Assembly: GCF_002884975.1 (NCBI RefSeq)
Contig: NZ_PJKB01000001.1
Location: forward strand, 1,319,028-1,383,027
Length of the DNA: 64,000 nt
Origin: Akkermansia muciniphila
Lineage (GTDB): Bacteria; Verrucomicrobiota; Verrucomicrobiia; Verrucomicrobiales; Akkermansiaceae
Direction of reading: 5' to 3'
Shown piece by piece: positions 24,638 through 34,020 of the stretch. How positions within the stretch are numbered: the first letter of the stretch is position 1; each line of letters starts with the position of its first letter. Both the position numbers and the translations under genes were made by a program. The notes below the pieces were generated by a model that had not been told where the DNA came from, made no database searches, and was given only the letters and a program-made list of their open reading frames with translations.

Positions 24638-25477
24638 TCAGCGGACAAACGGTTCAGCGGCCTGCACAAGCCGCAGGGCGCGGGCGCACTCCTCCACGTC
24701 ATGGACACGGTGGATGCCGGCGCCGTGCAAATGGCCCCACACTGTCATCACGGCGGTGCTCAGCGGGGCGCGCCCCTGCTCCGCCCCCCCCAGAATGGAA
24801 CCCAGCATGCGCTTGCGGGAAAGGCCCAGCAGCACCGGACGGTCCGCTACCTGAAGCTTGTCCATATTGGACAGCAGGGCCAGATTGTGTTCCACCGTCT
24901 TGCCGAAGCCAATGCCGGGATCCCAGCAAATCTGTTCCGGAGCAAGCCCGCGCGCCAGCAGAAAATCATAACGCTCCTCAAAATAGCCGCGCACCTCCCG
25001 CACCACGTCCCCATAGGAAGGCGCTTTCTGCATCGTCTCCGGCGTTCCCTGCATGTGCATTACCACTACGCCGCAGCGCGCCGCGGCACACAGTTCCGCC
25101 ATTCCCTCCTCCCGCAATCCGGAAATATCATTGATCACATCCGCTCCGGCTTCCAGCACGGCGTCAGCCACCGCGGCATGGCGCGTATCCACGGAAATCA
25201 CGGCCTCCGTGCACGGGCGCAGTTCCCGCACCACGGGAAGCACCCGGTCCAGCTCCTCCTCCACGGAAACCTCCGCAGCCCCCGGCCTGGTGGATTCCCC
25301 TCCTATATCCAGAATCAGAGCCCCCTGCCGTTCAAGCTCCCGCGCATGGGAGACGGCACGTTCCAGCGTATGGAACCGCCCTCCGTCGGAAAAGGAATCC
25401 GGGGTAACGTTCACTATTCCCATCAGCACGCCTCCGCGCTCCACATTCAATAGGTCTCGCCTTACAAGCCAGTTCAT
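24638..25477 (-). CDS. folP: Dihydropteroate synthase
   Basis: 279 aa, standard length. Joins p-aminobenzoate to hydroxymethyl-dihydropterin diphosphate in folate synthesis and is the sulfonamide target. Signatures: GIVNVTPDSFSDGG near residue 20, LILDIGGESTRPGA, DVINDISG, VVMHMQGTPETMQ, DPGIGFGKTVEHN and LGLSRKRMLG. No unusual substitutions are seen in these loops. First gene of a folP-yfhO-like operon. Confidence 0.95.
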   Translation of the reverse strand: MNWLVRRDLLNVERGGVLMGIVNVTPDSFSDGGRFHTLERAVSHARELERQGALILDIGGESTRPGAAEVSVEEELDRVLPVVRELRPCTEAVISVDTRHAAVADAVLEAGADVINDISGLREEGMAELCAAARCGVVVMHMQGTPETMQKAPSYGDVVREVRGYFEERYDFLLARGLAPEQICWDPGIGFGKTVEHNLALLSNMDKLQVADRPVLLGLSRKRMLGSILGGAEQGRAPLSTAVMTVWGHLHGAGIHRVHDVEECARALRLVQAAEPFVR

Positions 25478-25541
25478 CTAATTACGTTCTTGTCAAAGGC
25501 ACTATACATCACTTTAATAAGTCAGAAACACTTTTTTCATC

Positions 25542-26057
25542 ATGAAAATATCGCCCCTGCTTCTCATCGTTCCCCTGGCCATGACATCTGGAGCCCTGGC
25601 TGCCAGCCAGGACGATTTCAATGTCCAGACTTCCTCCTCCCGCCTGGTCAAGCATGAAGACGGTTCACGCAGCTATTTTGAAAAGACCAACGAAGGCAAG
25701 GGGATGAAAAAGACGACTTACAATACCCATAACGTGCTTGTTTCCGTAACCCTGTACACCCGGGGGAAATACAACCAGCTTCTCTCCTGCCTCATCTTTG
25801 ACGGACAGAAAAATGAGCTGTTCTATGTAAGCTACGGCTACAACCAGAACGCAGAGCTGGTGGAAGAACGGATGTTCGACTCCAAGACCAAGGAACTCGT
25901 GCGCCGCTTCCTTTACAGGTATGACGCCATGGGCAACCGCAGCAAGCCCGTGTGCATCACCCTGGTTAAAGACAACAAAAACGTGGAAAAATACGGCAAG
26001 GAAACCGCTCCGGAAAAAGATCCCTTTGCCGCCGACTTTGAAAAGAAGAACAAGTAG
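25542..26057 (+). CDS. Secreted hypothetical protein
   Basis: 171 aa with a signal peptide cleaved near SGALAA. The mature part is beta-rich with repeated Tyr-containing strands (YFEKTNEGKGMKKTTYNTHN, FYVSYGYNQNAELVEERMF, YRYDAMGNRSKP). The last resembles a single YD repeat, so it may be a small repeat-strand protein, but it is too short to call RHS. The C-terminus is Lys-rich. Function unknown. It is transcribed divergently from folP. Confidence 0.6.
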   Translation: MKISPLLLIVPLAMTSGALAASQDDFNVQTSSSRLVKHEDGSRSYFEKTNEGKGMKKTTYNTHNVLVSVTLYTRGKYNQLLSCLIFDGQKNELFYVSYGYNQNAELVEERMFDSKTKELVRRFLYRYDAMGNRSKPVCITLVKDNKNVEKYGKETAPEKDPFAADFEKKNK

Positions 26058-26288
26058 GCTCCGGAATACCGGGAAGAACCGTTCCTCATTGCCTCCTTTC
26101 CACCAGCCGCCGTCCCCTGTGATGACGGCCAGTTTTATCTTTCATGCCGCGTGAAGCAGACCGGAAGGCTGCGTACCTCTTCCAACAAGAGAGGAATGCG
26201 CACGAATGTCCTGTTCCAGGCAAAACACGCCTCTCCCTCGTCAACTTCCTTTAATCCGCCCTAATACGGGAACGGAGACGGGATTCAG

Positions 26289-26311
26289 TAGCGCCCCATT
26301 AAAAGGGCGCC
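26289..26311. terminator. Short hairpin after pssA
   Basis: A 6-bp GC stem GCGCCC/GGGCGC with an A/T loop lies directly after the pssA stop codon and between convergent genes. No T-tract follows, so it is only a possible terminator. Confidence 0.35.
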
Positions 26312-27136
26312 TTATTCTTCATCGCTGGCTTCCAGTCTGTTCCGCCAGCGGCGGGCCACCCAGGGACGCACCAGCCCGTAAAGCAGGTAAATGGAGAAAA
26401 TAACCGCGGGCATCACCCACGGGAATTTGAAGATGCAGATGACCGCCAGCACAATGAGCACGATCGCGTACATCGTTCCCCGCGTGCGCATGTTGATGTG
26501 CTTGAAGCTGGGATAAACCACCCGGCTCATCATCAGGACGGACACCCCCGCCATCGCCAGGGCAATCACGTACTTGAACACGCCCAGGTCCATGGCCCCG
26601 TCCGGAGCCCTGCCCGCCAAATACATCACCAGGTACATGGTGGAAACCACGGCGCCCGCCGCCATCGGAACGGGCAGCCCCACAAAATCACTGCTCTGCC
26701 CCTCCTTCCGGGGAGCGGCGGCCATGCAGTTGAACCGCGCCAGGCGCAGGGCGGCGCACAGCAGGTACAGGATGCCGATGCCCCAGCCTACCTCCGGCGG
26801 AGAAAGTTGGAACAGGACCGCCTTGGCCACCAGCAGCGCCGGGGCAATGCCGAAGGAGACGATGTCCGCCAGGGAATCAAATTCCCGGCCAAAGGGGCCG
26901 TCCTGCCCGCGCATGCGGGCAATGCGGCCGTCAAACAAATCAAACAGGCACGCCGCAAAAATCAGGAACGTGGCATTCTGGTAATAGGAGAAGGCCGCCA
27001 CGGCGTCGCTGTCCGCCTGGTTGATCCCTTCAAAAATCGTCAGAATGGCGAAAAACCCGCACACCAGGTTCCCTGCCGTAAACAGGTTCGGCAGAATGGG
27101 AATCTCAGGTTCGTCCGGAAAAATCTTCTTGTCCAT
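26312..27136 (-). CDS. pssA: CDP-diacylglycerol-serine O-phosphatidyltransferase
   Basis: 274 aa, with about eight transmembrane helices. Makes phosphatidylserine from CDP-diacylglycerol and serine, the precursor of phosphatidylethanolamine. The CDP-alcohol phosphotransferase motif DGx2ARx8Gx3Dx3D is complete at DGRIARMRGQDGPFGREFD followed by SLAD. The PNLFTAGNLVCGFFAI opening is characteristic of the PssA subtype. It follows alaS by 33 bases on the same strand. Confidence 0.9.
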   Translation of the reverse strand: MDKKIFPDEPEIPILPNLFTAGNLVCGFFAILTIFEGINQADSDAVAAFSYYQNATFLIFAACLFDLFDGRIARMRGQDGPFGREFDSLADIVSFGIAPALLVAKAVLFQLSPPEVGWGIGILYLLCAALRLARFNCMAAAPRKEGQSSDFVGLPVPMAAGAVVSTMYLVMYLAGRAPDGAMDLGVFKYVIALAMAGVSVLMMSRVVYPSFKHINMRTRGTMYAIVLIVLAVICIFKFPWVMPAVIFSIYLLYGLVRPWVARRWRNRLEASDEE

Positions 27137-27169
27137 GATCGGTGTCCAGTAGGGCGCCCCGTGAAGGGC

Positions 27170-29998
27170 TTATCCGTTAATGATGTTGCGGGCCGCCGCA
27201 GCCAGGGCCTGGGGATCGGCATCCTGCGGAGCGGAACCGCGGGCCTGGTCCGGACGGCCGCCCCCCTTGCCTCCGGCAAGAGCGGAAACCTCGCGGACCA
27301 TATCCCCGGCGGACAATCCGTCCGCAATGGCATCTTTGCCACAATAAGCGCCCAGGAGCAAGGAAGAACTGTCCACGCACAGCAGGAAGGCGGCGCCCGC
27401 ATACTGGCGCTTTTTCAGGCCGTTCAGCAATTCCTGGAGCAATTCCCCGGCTCCTTCCGCCACCTGGATCAGGGAAGCGGGGTCATCGGAAAGCCATTCA
27501 TTCAGCAGGGCGTCAGCCCTGGCGGCGGACTGCCCGGCACGGGCCTTCTTAAGCTTCTTTTCCGCATCCAGGGCCGTCTGCTTGAAATGCTCCACGGAGG
27601 CGTCAAAACGCGCCAGGGAATCATTCACCGTCCGGATGTCGGAGGCTCCCAGGGCGGACAGGCCCGGCTTGTCTTCAATCGTGGGAACGGGTACTTGTTC
27701 CAGCCCCATGTCCGCCAGCTCATAATTGACTTCCTTGATCTTTTCCACCGCCCTGGCGATTTCCAAGCTCCTGGCGACGACGTGCTGGCGGATCATTTCC
27801 AGGGCGGCGTCTCCCGTCATGGCCTCAATACGGCGCACGCCGGAGGCGATGGCCCCCTCGCTCTTAATCTTGAACAGGCCTATATCCTTCGTATTGGCAA
27901 TGTGCGTTCCGCCGCAGAACTCCATGGAAACGCCGTCCAGTTCATTCCGGCAGCCGCCCACCTGGACCACGCGCACCACGTCCCCGTACTTGTCGCCGAA
28001 GAACTGGGCAATCGCGGAATTTCCCTTCACGTCCGCATAGGCGCGTTCCGTGCAGTGCACCGGCAGCGCCTCCTCAATCCAGCCGTTCACCTTCTCTTCA
28101 ATCCGGCGGAGCTGGTCCGGCGTGACGGCGCCGCTGTTAAAGTCAAAGCGCAGTCGGTCTTCCGATACAAAGGAACCCTGCTGGGCCGCATCCGGGCTGA
28201 CCACCTGGTGCAGGGCGCAGTGAAGAAGGTGGGTGGCGGTATGGTGCGCCTCCACGCGGCGGCGGCGCTCCGCGTCAATGCCCAGATGCACGCGGTCACC
28301 GGGTTTCACGTCCAGCCCTTCGCGGGCTTCCACCACATGGGCGCGGGCATTCCCGATCTGCTGTACGGCAACCACATGGTAGCTGTCCCCGCCTATTTCA
28401 ATCAACCCGGCATCGGAAACCTGGCCTCCCATCTCCGCGTAAAACGGAGTCTTGTCCGTAATGATGAACAGGGAATCCCCCTGGCGGCTTACTTCCAGCA
28501 CGGTGGCGGCGCATTCGTCCACATCGTACCCCGTGAACTCCGTCACGGCGTCCGTCTTCAAATCCAGGGCACGGACCACCTCGCTCTTGCGGGCGGCGCG
28601 GGCGCGTTCCCGCTGCTCATCCATCAGCCTGTTGAACCCGTCCATGTCAATTTCCAGCCCGCGTTCCTCCGCAAGCAGAGCCGTCAGGTCAATCGGGAAA
28701 CCGTACGTATCATAAAGCCTGAACGCAAACTCGCCGCCCACCTTTCCGGCGGAAGCCGTTTCCGCATCAAACAATTCCAGGCCGCGGTCCAGCGTTTCAT
28801 TAAAGCTGGCCTCTTCACGGTTCAGTACCTCCTTCACGGTGGCGGCGCGGGCGGCCAGCTCAGGGAACACCTGCCCGAAGGATTCCACCAGCGTATCCAC
28901 CAGCTCTGCCAGGAACGGCTGGGTAAAGCCCAGGCGGCGGCCGTAGCGCACGGCACGGCGCAAAATGCGGCGCAGCACGTAATTACGGCCGTTGTTGCCC
29001 GGCAGAATACCGTCCGCTATGGAAAAACTGAGCGTACGCAGATGGTCCGCAATCACGCGGAAGGCAATCGCCTCCTGAAGAGCATCATCCTGCGCGCCCA
29101 CCTTCTTGGAACCGGGCGCCGGATACACGTCCACGTACTTCCGTCCGCTCAGCACCTCCAGGCGGTCGAACAGGGGGCGGAACACGTCCGTGGCGTAATT
29201 GGACGGCTTGCGGGAAAAATCCTTGAACCCGTCCGTGCACTGCATGATGGAGCACGCGCGTTCAAAACCCATGCCCGTATCCACATGGCACGCCGGAAGA
29301 TTGCGCATGGAGCCGTCGCTCTCCGCATTATACTGGATGAACACCAGGTTCCAGATTTCTATGCACTGGTCGGAATCCTTGTTCACCAGGCTGCCCTTCG
29401 TATCCCCTTCCGGGGTCAGGTCCACGTGCAGCTCGGAACAGGGGCCGCAGGGGCCGGTTTCACCCATCATCCAGAAATTATCCTTCACGTTCCCGTGCAC
29501 GATCTGCACGTCCGGGTCCAGCCCGCGGGAACGGAACAGCTCCGCCCAGTAATCCCAGGCCTCCTGGTCAAACTCTCCGGGATCGCCCTTGCTCTTGTCC
29601 GGCGCGTATACGGTGGCGTACAGCCGTTCCGCCGGGAACCCCCACCGTTCCACCACCAGTTCCCAGGCCCAGTGGATGGCTTCTTTCTTGAAATAATCCC
29701 CGAAGGACCAGTTCCCCAGCATTTCAAAAAACGTGTGGTGGTAGGAATCATAACCCACATCCTCCAGGTCGTTGTGCTTGCCGCCGGCGCGGATGCACTT
29801 CTGGGTGTCCGTGGCGCGGGCGGGCGTCCACGGCGGGGTCCATACTCCCAGGAAATACGGAACAAACTGGTTCATGCCGGCATTAGTGAACAACAATCCC
29901 GGGCTCTGGGGCATCAAAGAAGCTGAGGGCACGACCGTGTGCTGTTTCTCGCGGAAAAAGTCCAGGAAGCTTTGGCGTATCTCGGTGGCGGTCATCAT
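27170..29998 (-). CDS. alaS: Alanyl-tRNA synthetase
   Basis: 942 aa. Charges tRNA-Ala and edits mischarged Ser/Gly. Class II catalytic core in the first 250 residues (FLDFFREKQHTVVPSASLMP, NDLEDVGYDSYHHTFFEMLG), then the tRNA-recognition region. The editing-domain zinc site has HHTATHLLHCAL near 583 and CGGTHIANT near 693. The C-Ala domain ends in GGKGGGRPDQARG. Two adjacent Met codons compete for the start; the first is annotated. It lies upstream of pssA. Confidence 0.97.
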   Translation of the reverse strand: MMTATEIRQSFLDFFREKQHTVVPSASLMPQSPGLLFTNAGMNQFVPYFLGVWTPPWTPARATDTQKCIRAGGKHNDLEDVGYDSYHHTFFEMLGNWSFGDYFKKEAIHWAWELVVERWGFPAERLYATVYAPDKSKGDPGEFDQEAWDYWAELFRSRGLDPDVQIVHGNVKDNFWMMGETGPCGPCSELHVDLTPEGDTKGSLVNKDSDQCIEIWNLVFIQYNAESDGSMRNLPACHVDTGMGFERACSIMQCTDGFKDFSRKPSNYATDVFRPLFDRLEVLSGRKYVDVYPAPGSKKVGAQDDALQEAIAFRVIADHLRTLSFSIADGILPGNNGRNYVLRRILRRAVRYGRRLGFTQPFLAELVDTLVESFGQVFPELAARAATVKEVLNREEASFNETLDRGLELFDAETASAGKVGGEFAFRLYDTYGFPIDLTALLAEERGLEIDMDGFNRLMDEQRERARAARKSEVVRALDLKTDAVTEFTGYDVDECAATVLEVSRQGDSLFIITDKTPFYAEMGGQVSDAGLIEIGGDSYHVVAVQQIGNARAHVVEAREGLDVKPGDRVHLGIDAERRRRVEAHHTATHLLHCALHQVVSPDAAQQGSFVSEDRLRFDFNSGAVTPDQLRRIEEKVNGWIEEALPVHCTERAYADVKGNSAIAQFFGDKYGDVVRVVQVGGCRNELDGVSMEFCGGTHIANTKDIGLFKIKSEGAIASGVRRIEAMTGDAALEMIRQHVVARSLEIARAVEKIKEVNYELADMGLEQVPVPTIEDKPGLSALGASDIRTVNDSLARFDASVEHFKQTALDAEKKLKKARAGQSAARADALLNEWLSDDPASLIQVAEGAGELLQELLNGLKKRQYAGAAFLLCVDSSSLLLGAYCGKDAIADGLSAGDMVREVSALAGGKGGGRPDQARGSAPQDADPQALAAAARNIING

Positions 29999-30096
29999 AT
30001 CAATAATAGGAAAAGTAAAAGTCGCCGGATTATGCCTGTTCCGCCCCCGTTAGTAAACCGCTAATTCCTTCTCCGTCATGACGGCTGTATTTTTAC

Positions 30097-30123
30097 TTGT
30101 AAAAAATTATACACATGTATAAA
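30097..30123 (+). promoter_or_regulatory. Promoter with palindromic operator for the exporter operon
   Basis: TTGTAA (30097-30102) and TATAAA (30118-30123) are spaced by 15 bases. They overlap a perfect palindrome TTATACA-CA-TGTATAA (30107-30122), the size of a TetR-family operator. The HlyD gene starts 8 bases later. The regulator is not in this window. Confidence 0.45.
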
Positions 30124-30130
30124 TAAAGAC

Positions 30131-31153
30131 ATGAAAAAGCTGGTGATACTCCTGATTCTTCTTTGTGCGGCAGGAGCGGCAGCCTGGTTCATCTACCGGG
30201 AAGCTCCGTCCGGGCCTGAGGATAAAGCCGTCCTTTACGGCAACGTGGACCTGCGCCAGGTGGACCTGGCCTTCCTGATCTCCGAACGGATTGACTCCGT
30301 GCTGGTGGACGAGGGGGATACCGTGGTCCCCGGGCAGAAACTCGCCACGCTGGAAACGGTGCGCCTGCAGCAGGCTGTGGATGAGGCGCGGCAGACAACG
30401 GAGGCCGCGCGGCAGAACTACCTGCGCGTTAAAAACGGCCCGCGCGCGGAGGAAATAGCCCAGGCACGGTCAAACGTGCAGGCGGCGGAAGCCACGCTGA
30501 ACAACGCCGCGGTGCGCAGCAAGAGGCTGGTAGCGCTGGCCGACACCAAATCCATCTCCCGCCAGGAGGCGGACGACGCCGTAGCCTCCCAGCAAGTGGC
30601 GGCAGCCAATCTGGACGTAGCCAGAAAGCAGCTGGAACTGCTGCTGGCGGGCTCCCGCGTGGAAGACATTGCCCAGTCCCTGGCCCAGTACAACCAGGCG
30701 AAGGCCAATCTGGTCATCAGGGAACAGAACCTGAAGGACGCCGTGCTTTACGCGCCGGGCAACGCCGTGGTGCGCAACCGGATTCTGGAAAAAGGGGACA
30801 TGGCCTCCCCGCAGAAACCCGTTTACAACCTCTCCCTGAACCACACCAAATGGGTGCGGGCCTACCTCACGGAATCCCAGCTGGGAAAGGTAAAACCCGG
30901 CTTCTCCGCCACCGTGCACAACGACAGCTTCCCGGATACGGACTTCAAGGGAACGGTAGGCTTCATCTCCTCCGTGGCGGAATTCACGCCCAAGAACGTG
31001 GAAACGCCGGATCTCCGGACAGCCCTGGTATATGAAGTGCGCATCATCGTGGACGACCCGGACAACCGGCTGCGCCTGGGCGCCCCCGCCACGGTCACCA
31101 TCCCGCTGGACCAGGCCGCCGGGCAGCGGGCTCCGGAACAGCCCAGGCCATGA
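30131..31153 (+). CDS. HlyD-family membrane fusion protein (YbhG-like)
   Basis: 340 aa with one N-terminal transmembrane anchor. The periplasmic adaptor has a biotinyl-lipoyl half (ISERIDSVLVDEGDTVVPGQ), a long alpha-hairpin (about 75-190, EARQTTEAARQNYLRVKNGP and NVQAAEATLNNAAVRSKRL) and a second lipoyl half (AVLYAPGNAVVRNRILEKGD-like), then a beta-barrel with GTVGFISS. It links an inner-membrane pump to an outer-membrane channel. First gene of a four-gene operon; its stop overlaps the next start (ATGA). Confidence 0.9.
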   Translation: MKKLVILLILLCAAGAAAWFIYREAPSGPEDKAVLYGNVDLRQVDLAFLISERIDSVLVDEGDTVVPGQKLATLETVRLQQAVDEARQTTEAARQNYLRVKNGPRAEEIAQARSNVQAAEATLNNAAVRSKRLVALADTKSISRQEADDAVASQQVAAANLDVARKQLELLLAGSRVEDIAQSLAQYNQAKANLVIREQNLKDAVLYAPGNAVVRNRILEKGDMASPQKPVYNLSLNHTKWVRAYLTESQLGKVKPGFSATVHNDSFPDTDFKGTVGFISSVAEFTPKNVETPDLRTALVYEVRIIVDDPDNRLRLGAPATVTIPLDQAAGQRAPEQPRP

Positions 31154-32913
31154 ATACGGACTCCCAGCCCCTGATTGACTGCCGGAACGTCCGCAAAATG
31201 TTTCCGGACCCGGCGGGCGTTCCCTTTGCGGCGGTGGACGGCGTCTCCTTCCGCCTTTCCGCCGGGGAAATCGTGGGGCTGCTGGGGCCGGACGGCGCGG
31301 GGAAAACCACGCTCATCCGCCTGATCACCGGCCTGATGAAGCCGCATGAAGGCTCCATTTCCGTATTAAATCTGGACTCCGTCAAAAAGGCGCGGGCCAT
31401 TCAGGCCTCCATTGGGTACATGCCGCAGAAATTCGGCCTTTACGAAGACCTTACCGTGAGGGAAAACATGGAGCTCTACGCCCGCATGCACGGCGTCTCC
31501 GGCCAGGACCGGGAAAAACGCTTCCGCAGCCTGCTCTCCATGACCAGCCTGGAACGCTTCACCACGCGCCTGGCGGGCAAGCTCTCCGGCGGCATGAAGC
31601 AAAAACTGGGGCTGTGCTGTTCCCTGGTCTCCTCCCCTCCCCTGATTCTGCTGGATGAACCCACCGTGGGGGTGGACCCGCTCTCCCGCCGGGAACTGTG
31701 GAACATCCTGGGACAGTTCTCCCATGAGGAAGGCGTGGGCGTGCTGGTCAGCACCTCCTACATGGATGAATCCGCCTACTGCAACCGTACCCTTATCATG
31801 TACAAAGGGGGCCTGCTGATGGATGCTCCGCCTGCGGACGTCATCGCCCGCGCGGAAGGCATGTGCATCACCGTGCGCACGCCGGAAGGCATTCATGCGC
31901 GCCAGTTCCAGAGCAGGCTGGCCGCCCTGCCGGGAATCATCAACGCCACTCCCCAGGGAGGCACCGTGCGCATCATCCTGCCGCAGGACCACCCCACGCG
32001 GCGGAAGCTGGAGGAATACCACCCGCAGCCGGGGCAGCCGGACTTTTCAGACGGCTTCATGACCCTGCTGGCCGGGCAGGCGGACCTCACCCCGCAGGAC
32101 ATCCCCGTTCCCGCAGAAACGCCTCCCCCCGGCCAGGGAACAAGCGGAGAAACCATCATCCGGGTAACGGACCTTGTACGCAAATTCGGCAGCTTCACCG
32201 CCGTCAACCACGTCAGCTTCTCCGTCAGCAGGGGGCAGGTCTTCGGCCTGCTGGGGCCGAACGGGGCCGGAAAAAGCACTACGTTCCGCATGCTTTGCGG
32301 CCTCCTCCCGGCAACCGGAGGCACCCTTAACGTGGCCGGAGCGGACCTGAGAACCGCCGCCGCCCGCGCACGGAGAAGAGTAGGTTACGTAGCCCAGAAA
32401 TTCTCCATGTACGGCATGCTCACCACGCGGCAGAACCTGGAATTCTTTGCCGGGGCCTACGGCATGGCCGGCAAGGAGCGGCGGGACGCCGTCCGTTCCA
32501 TGGAAGAGGAATTCCACCTCACCCCGTACATGAACGCCCCCGCCGCGCACCTGCCCGGCGGCTACAAGCAGCGCCTGAGCATGGCGTGCGGCCTGCTCCA
32601 CTCCCCGGACATCCTCTTCCTGGACGAACCCACCTCCGGCGCGGACCCCCTGGCCCGGCGCGACTTCTGGCTGCGCATCAACTCCCTGGCGGAAAAAGGC
32701 GTCACCATCATCATCACCACGCATTTTCTGGGAGAAGCGGAATTCTGCGACAATATGCTCATCATGATGGACGGAACCACGCTGGCGGAAGGCTCTCCGG
32801 ATGAAATACGCCAATATGCCCCGTCCCGCGAGGACGGCGCCCCGGCCTCCCTGGAAGACGCCTTCCTGGCCATCACGGAGGAACACATGCGGAAGGGAGG
32901 GGAAGAGTCATGA
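31150..32913 (+). CDS. Tandem ABC ATPase (YbhF-like)
   Basis: 587 aa with two complete nucleotide-binding domains. Domain 1 (about 1-240) has Walker A GPDGAGKTT, signature LSGGMKQKL and Walker B LILLDEPTVGVDP. Domain 2 (about 335-560) has Walker A GPNGAGKST, signature LPGGYKQRL and Walker B ILFLDEPTSGADP. Both sites look catalytic, although the second signature starts LPGG. A tandem ATPase with two ABC-2 permeases and a HlyD adaptor is the YbhGFSR layout, an efflux pump for toxic compounds. Overlaps both neighbours by ATGA. Confidence 0.93.
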   Translation: MNTDSQPLIDCRNVRKMFPDPAGVPFAAVDGVSFRLSAGEIVGLLGPDGAGKTTLIRLITGLMKPHEGSISVLNLDSVKKARAIQASIGYMPQKFGLYEDLTVRENMELYARMHGVSGQDREKRFRSLLSMTSLERFTTRLAGKLSGGMKQKLGLCCSLVSSPPLILLDEPTVGVDPLSRRELWNILGQFSHEEGVGVLVSTSYMDESAYCNRTLIMYKGGLLMDAPPADVIARAEGMCITVRTPEGIHARQFQSRLAALPGIINATPQGGTVRIILPQDHPTRRKLEEYHPQPGQPDFSDGFMTLLAGQADLTPQDIPVPAETPPPGQGTSGETIIRVTDLVRKFGSFTAVNHVSFSVSRGQVFGLLGPNGAGKSTTFRMLCGLLPATGGTLNVAGADLRTAAARARRRVGYVAQKFSMYGMLTTRQNLEFFAGAYGMAGKERRDAVRSMEEEFHLTPYMNAPAAHLPGGYKQRLSMACGLLHSPDILFLDEPTSGADPLARRDFWLRINSLAEKGVTIIITTHFLGEAEFCDNMLIMMDGTTLAEGSPDEIRQYAPSREDGAPASLEDAFLAITEEHMRKGGEES

Positions 32914-34016
32914 AGGCCTCCCTCAAACGCATCGGCGCCCTCATCGTCAAGGAACTCCACCAGGTGGTCCGGGACCCCGGCAACATCGGCATCGCCGTCA
33001 TTCTCCCCGCCGTGCTCCTGCTCCTCTTCGGCTACGGCATGAGCATGGACATCAAAAACGTGCGCATCGCGTACCTGGCCGTTCCGGCCTCCAGCGAATC
33101 CACCAACCTGGAAACGCGCCTCACCCTCTCCAAGTACTTCCAGACCACCCGCGTTTTCTCCTCACGCGAGGCGGAGGAAAAGCTGCGCACCCATCAGGCG
33201 GACGCCTTCATCGCCCTGCAAAGCAACGCGCCGGACACGCTAACCGGCGGCGTCACGAAAGTCCAGATCGTCGTCAACGGAGTCAACGCCAACCAGGCCA
33301 CCCTCATCCGCAACTACCTCCAGGCCGTCGTCGGTTCCTGGGCGGCCTCCCTGAACGGCCAGGCCGCCCCCGTGCTGGACGTGCAGACGCGCACCCGCTT
33401 CAATGAAGCCAACGACAGCCACTACTACCTGGTTCCCGGCGTCATCGTCACCATCATGACCATGATCGGGGCGCTCCTCACCTCCCTGGTCATGGCGCGG
33501 GAATATGAACGGGGCACGCTGGAAAGCCTCTTTGTCACCCCCGTGGGCAGCGGGGAAATCCTCACCGCCAAGGCGGCCACCAACTTCTTGCTGGGCATGG
33601 TCAGCCTGGCCATCTCCATGATCTTCGCCGCCTTCGTCTTTGACATCCCCATCCGCGGCTCCCTCACCCTGCTGCTGGCGGTCTCCGCCCTGTTCCTGAT
33701 CGTGGCCCTGGGGCTGGGGCTCGTCATCTCCACCGCCACGAAAAACCAGTTCCTGGCCTGCCAGTTCGCCATCATGGGCACCTTCATGCCGGCCCTCATG
33801 CTCTCCGGCTTCCTGTACGACATCCTGAACATGCCCCCCGCCGTGCGCGCCCTCACCTACATGATCCCGGCGCGCTACTACGTCACCCTGCTCCAGACCC
33901 TCTTCCTGGCAGGGGACATCCCCTCCGTCATCATCCCGTGCTGCATCACGCTGGGCGTCTTCGCCGTCGTCCTCATGGGCATCGCCCGGCTGAAAGCCCC
34001 CAAATCCCTCGAATAG
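32910..34016 (+). CDS. ABC-2 type permease (YbhS-like)
   Basis: 368 aa. A first helix near residues 28-48 is followed by a periplasmic domain of about 130 residues and five helices in the C-terminal half. The conserved ABC-2 motif MAREYERGTLESLFVTPVGS sits between helices 2 and 3. It forms the membrane channel with the next gene and is energised by the tandem ATPase. ATGA overlap with the ATPase; 4 bases to the next permease. Confidence 0.9.
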   Translation: MKASLKRIGALIVKELHQVVRDPGNIGIAVILPAVLLLLFGYGMSMDIKNVRIAYLAVPASSESTNLETRLTLSKYFQTTRVFSSREAEEKLRTHQADAFIALQSNAPDTLTGGVTKVQIVVNGVNANQATLIRNYLQAVVGSWAASLNGQAAPVLDVQTRTRFNEANDSHYYLVPGVIVTIMTMIGALLTSLVMAREYERGTLESLFVTPVGSGEILTAKAATNFLLGMVSLAISMIFAAFVFDIPIRGSLTLLLAVSALFLIVALGLGLVISTATKNQFLACQFAIMGTFMPALMLSGFLYDILNMPPAVRALTYMIPARYYVTLLQTLFLAGDIPSVIIPCCITLGVFAVVLMGIARLKAPKSLE

Positions 34017-34020
34017 CGCC

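Noticed and set aside
25542..26057. Small secreted protein as an RHS relative (YRYDAMGNRSKP)
   Set aside because: Only one YD-like unit in 171 residues; not enough to assign the family.
26498..29926. 1142-codon plus-strand open frame opposite pssA and alaS
   Set aside because: It lies wholly antisense to two well-conserved genes and spans both, with low-complexity His/Gly/Arg-rich translation. It is a by-product of high-GC codon bias.
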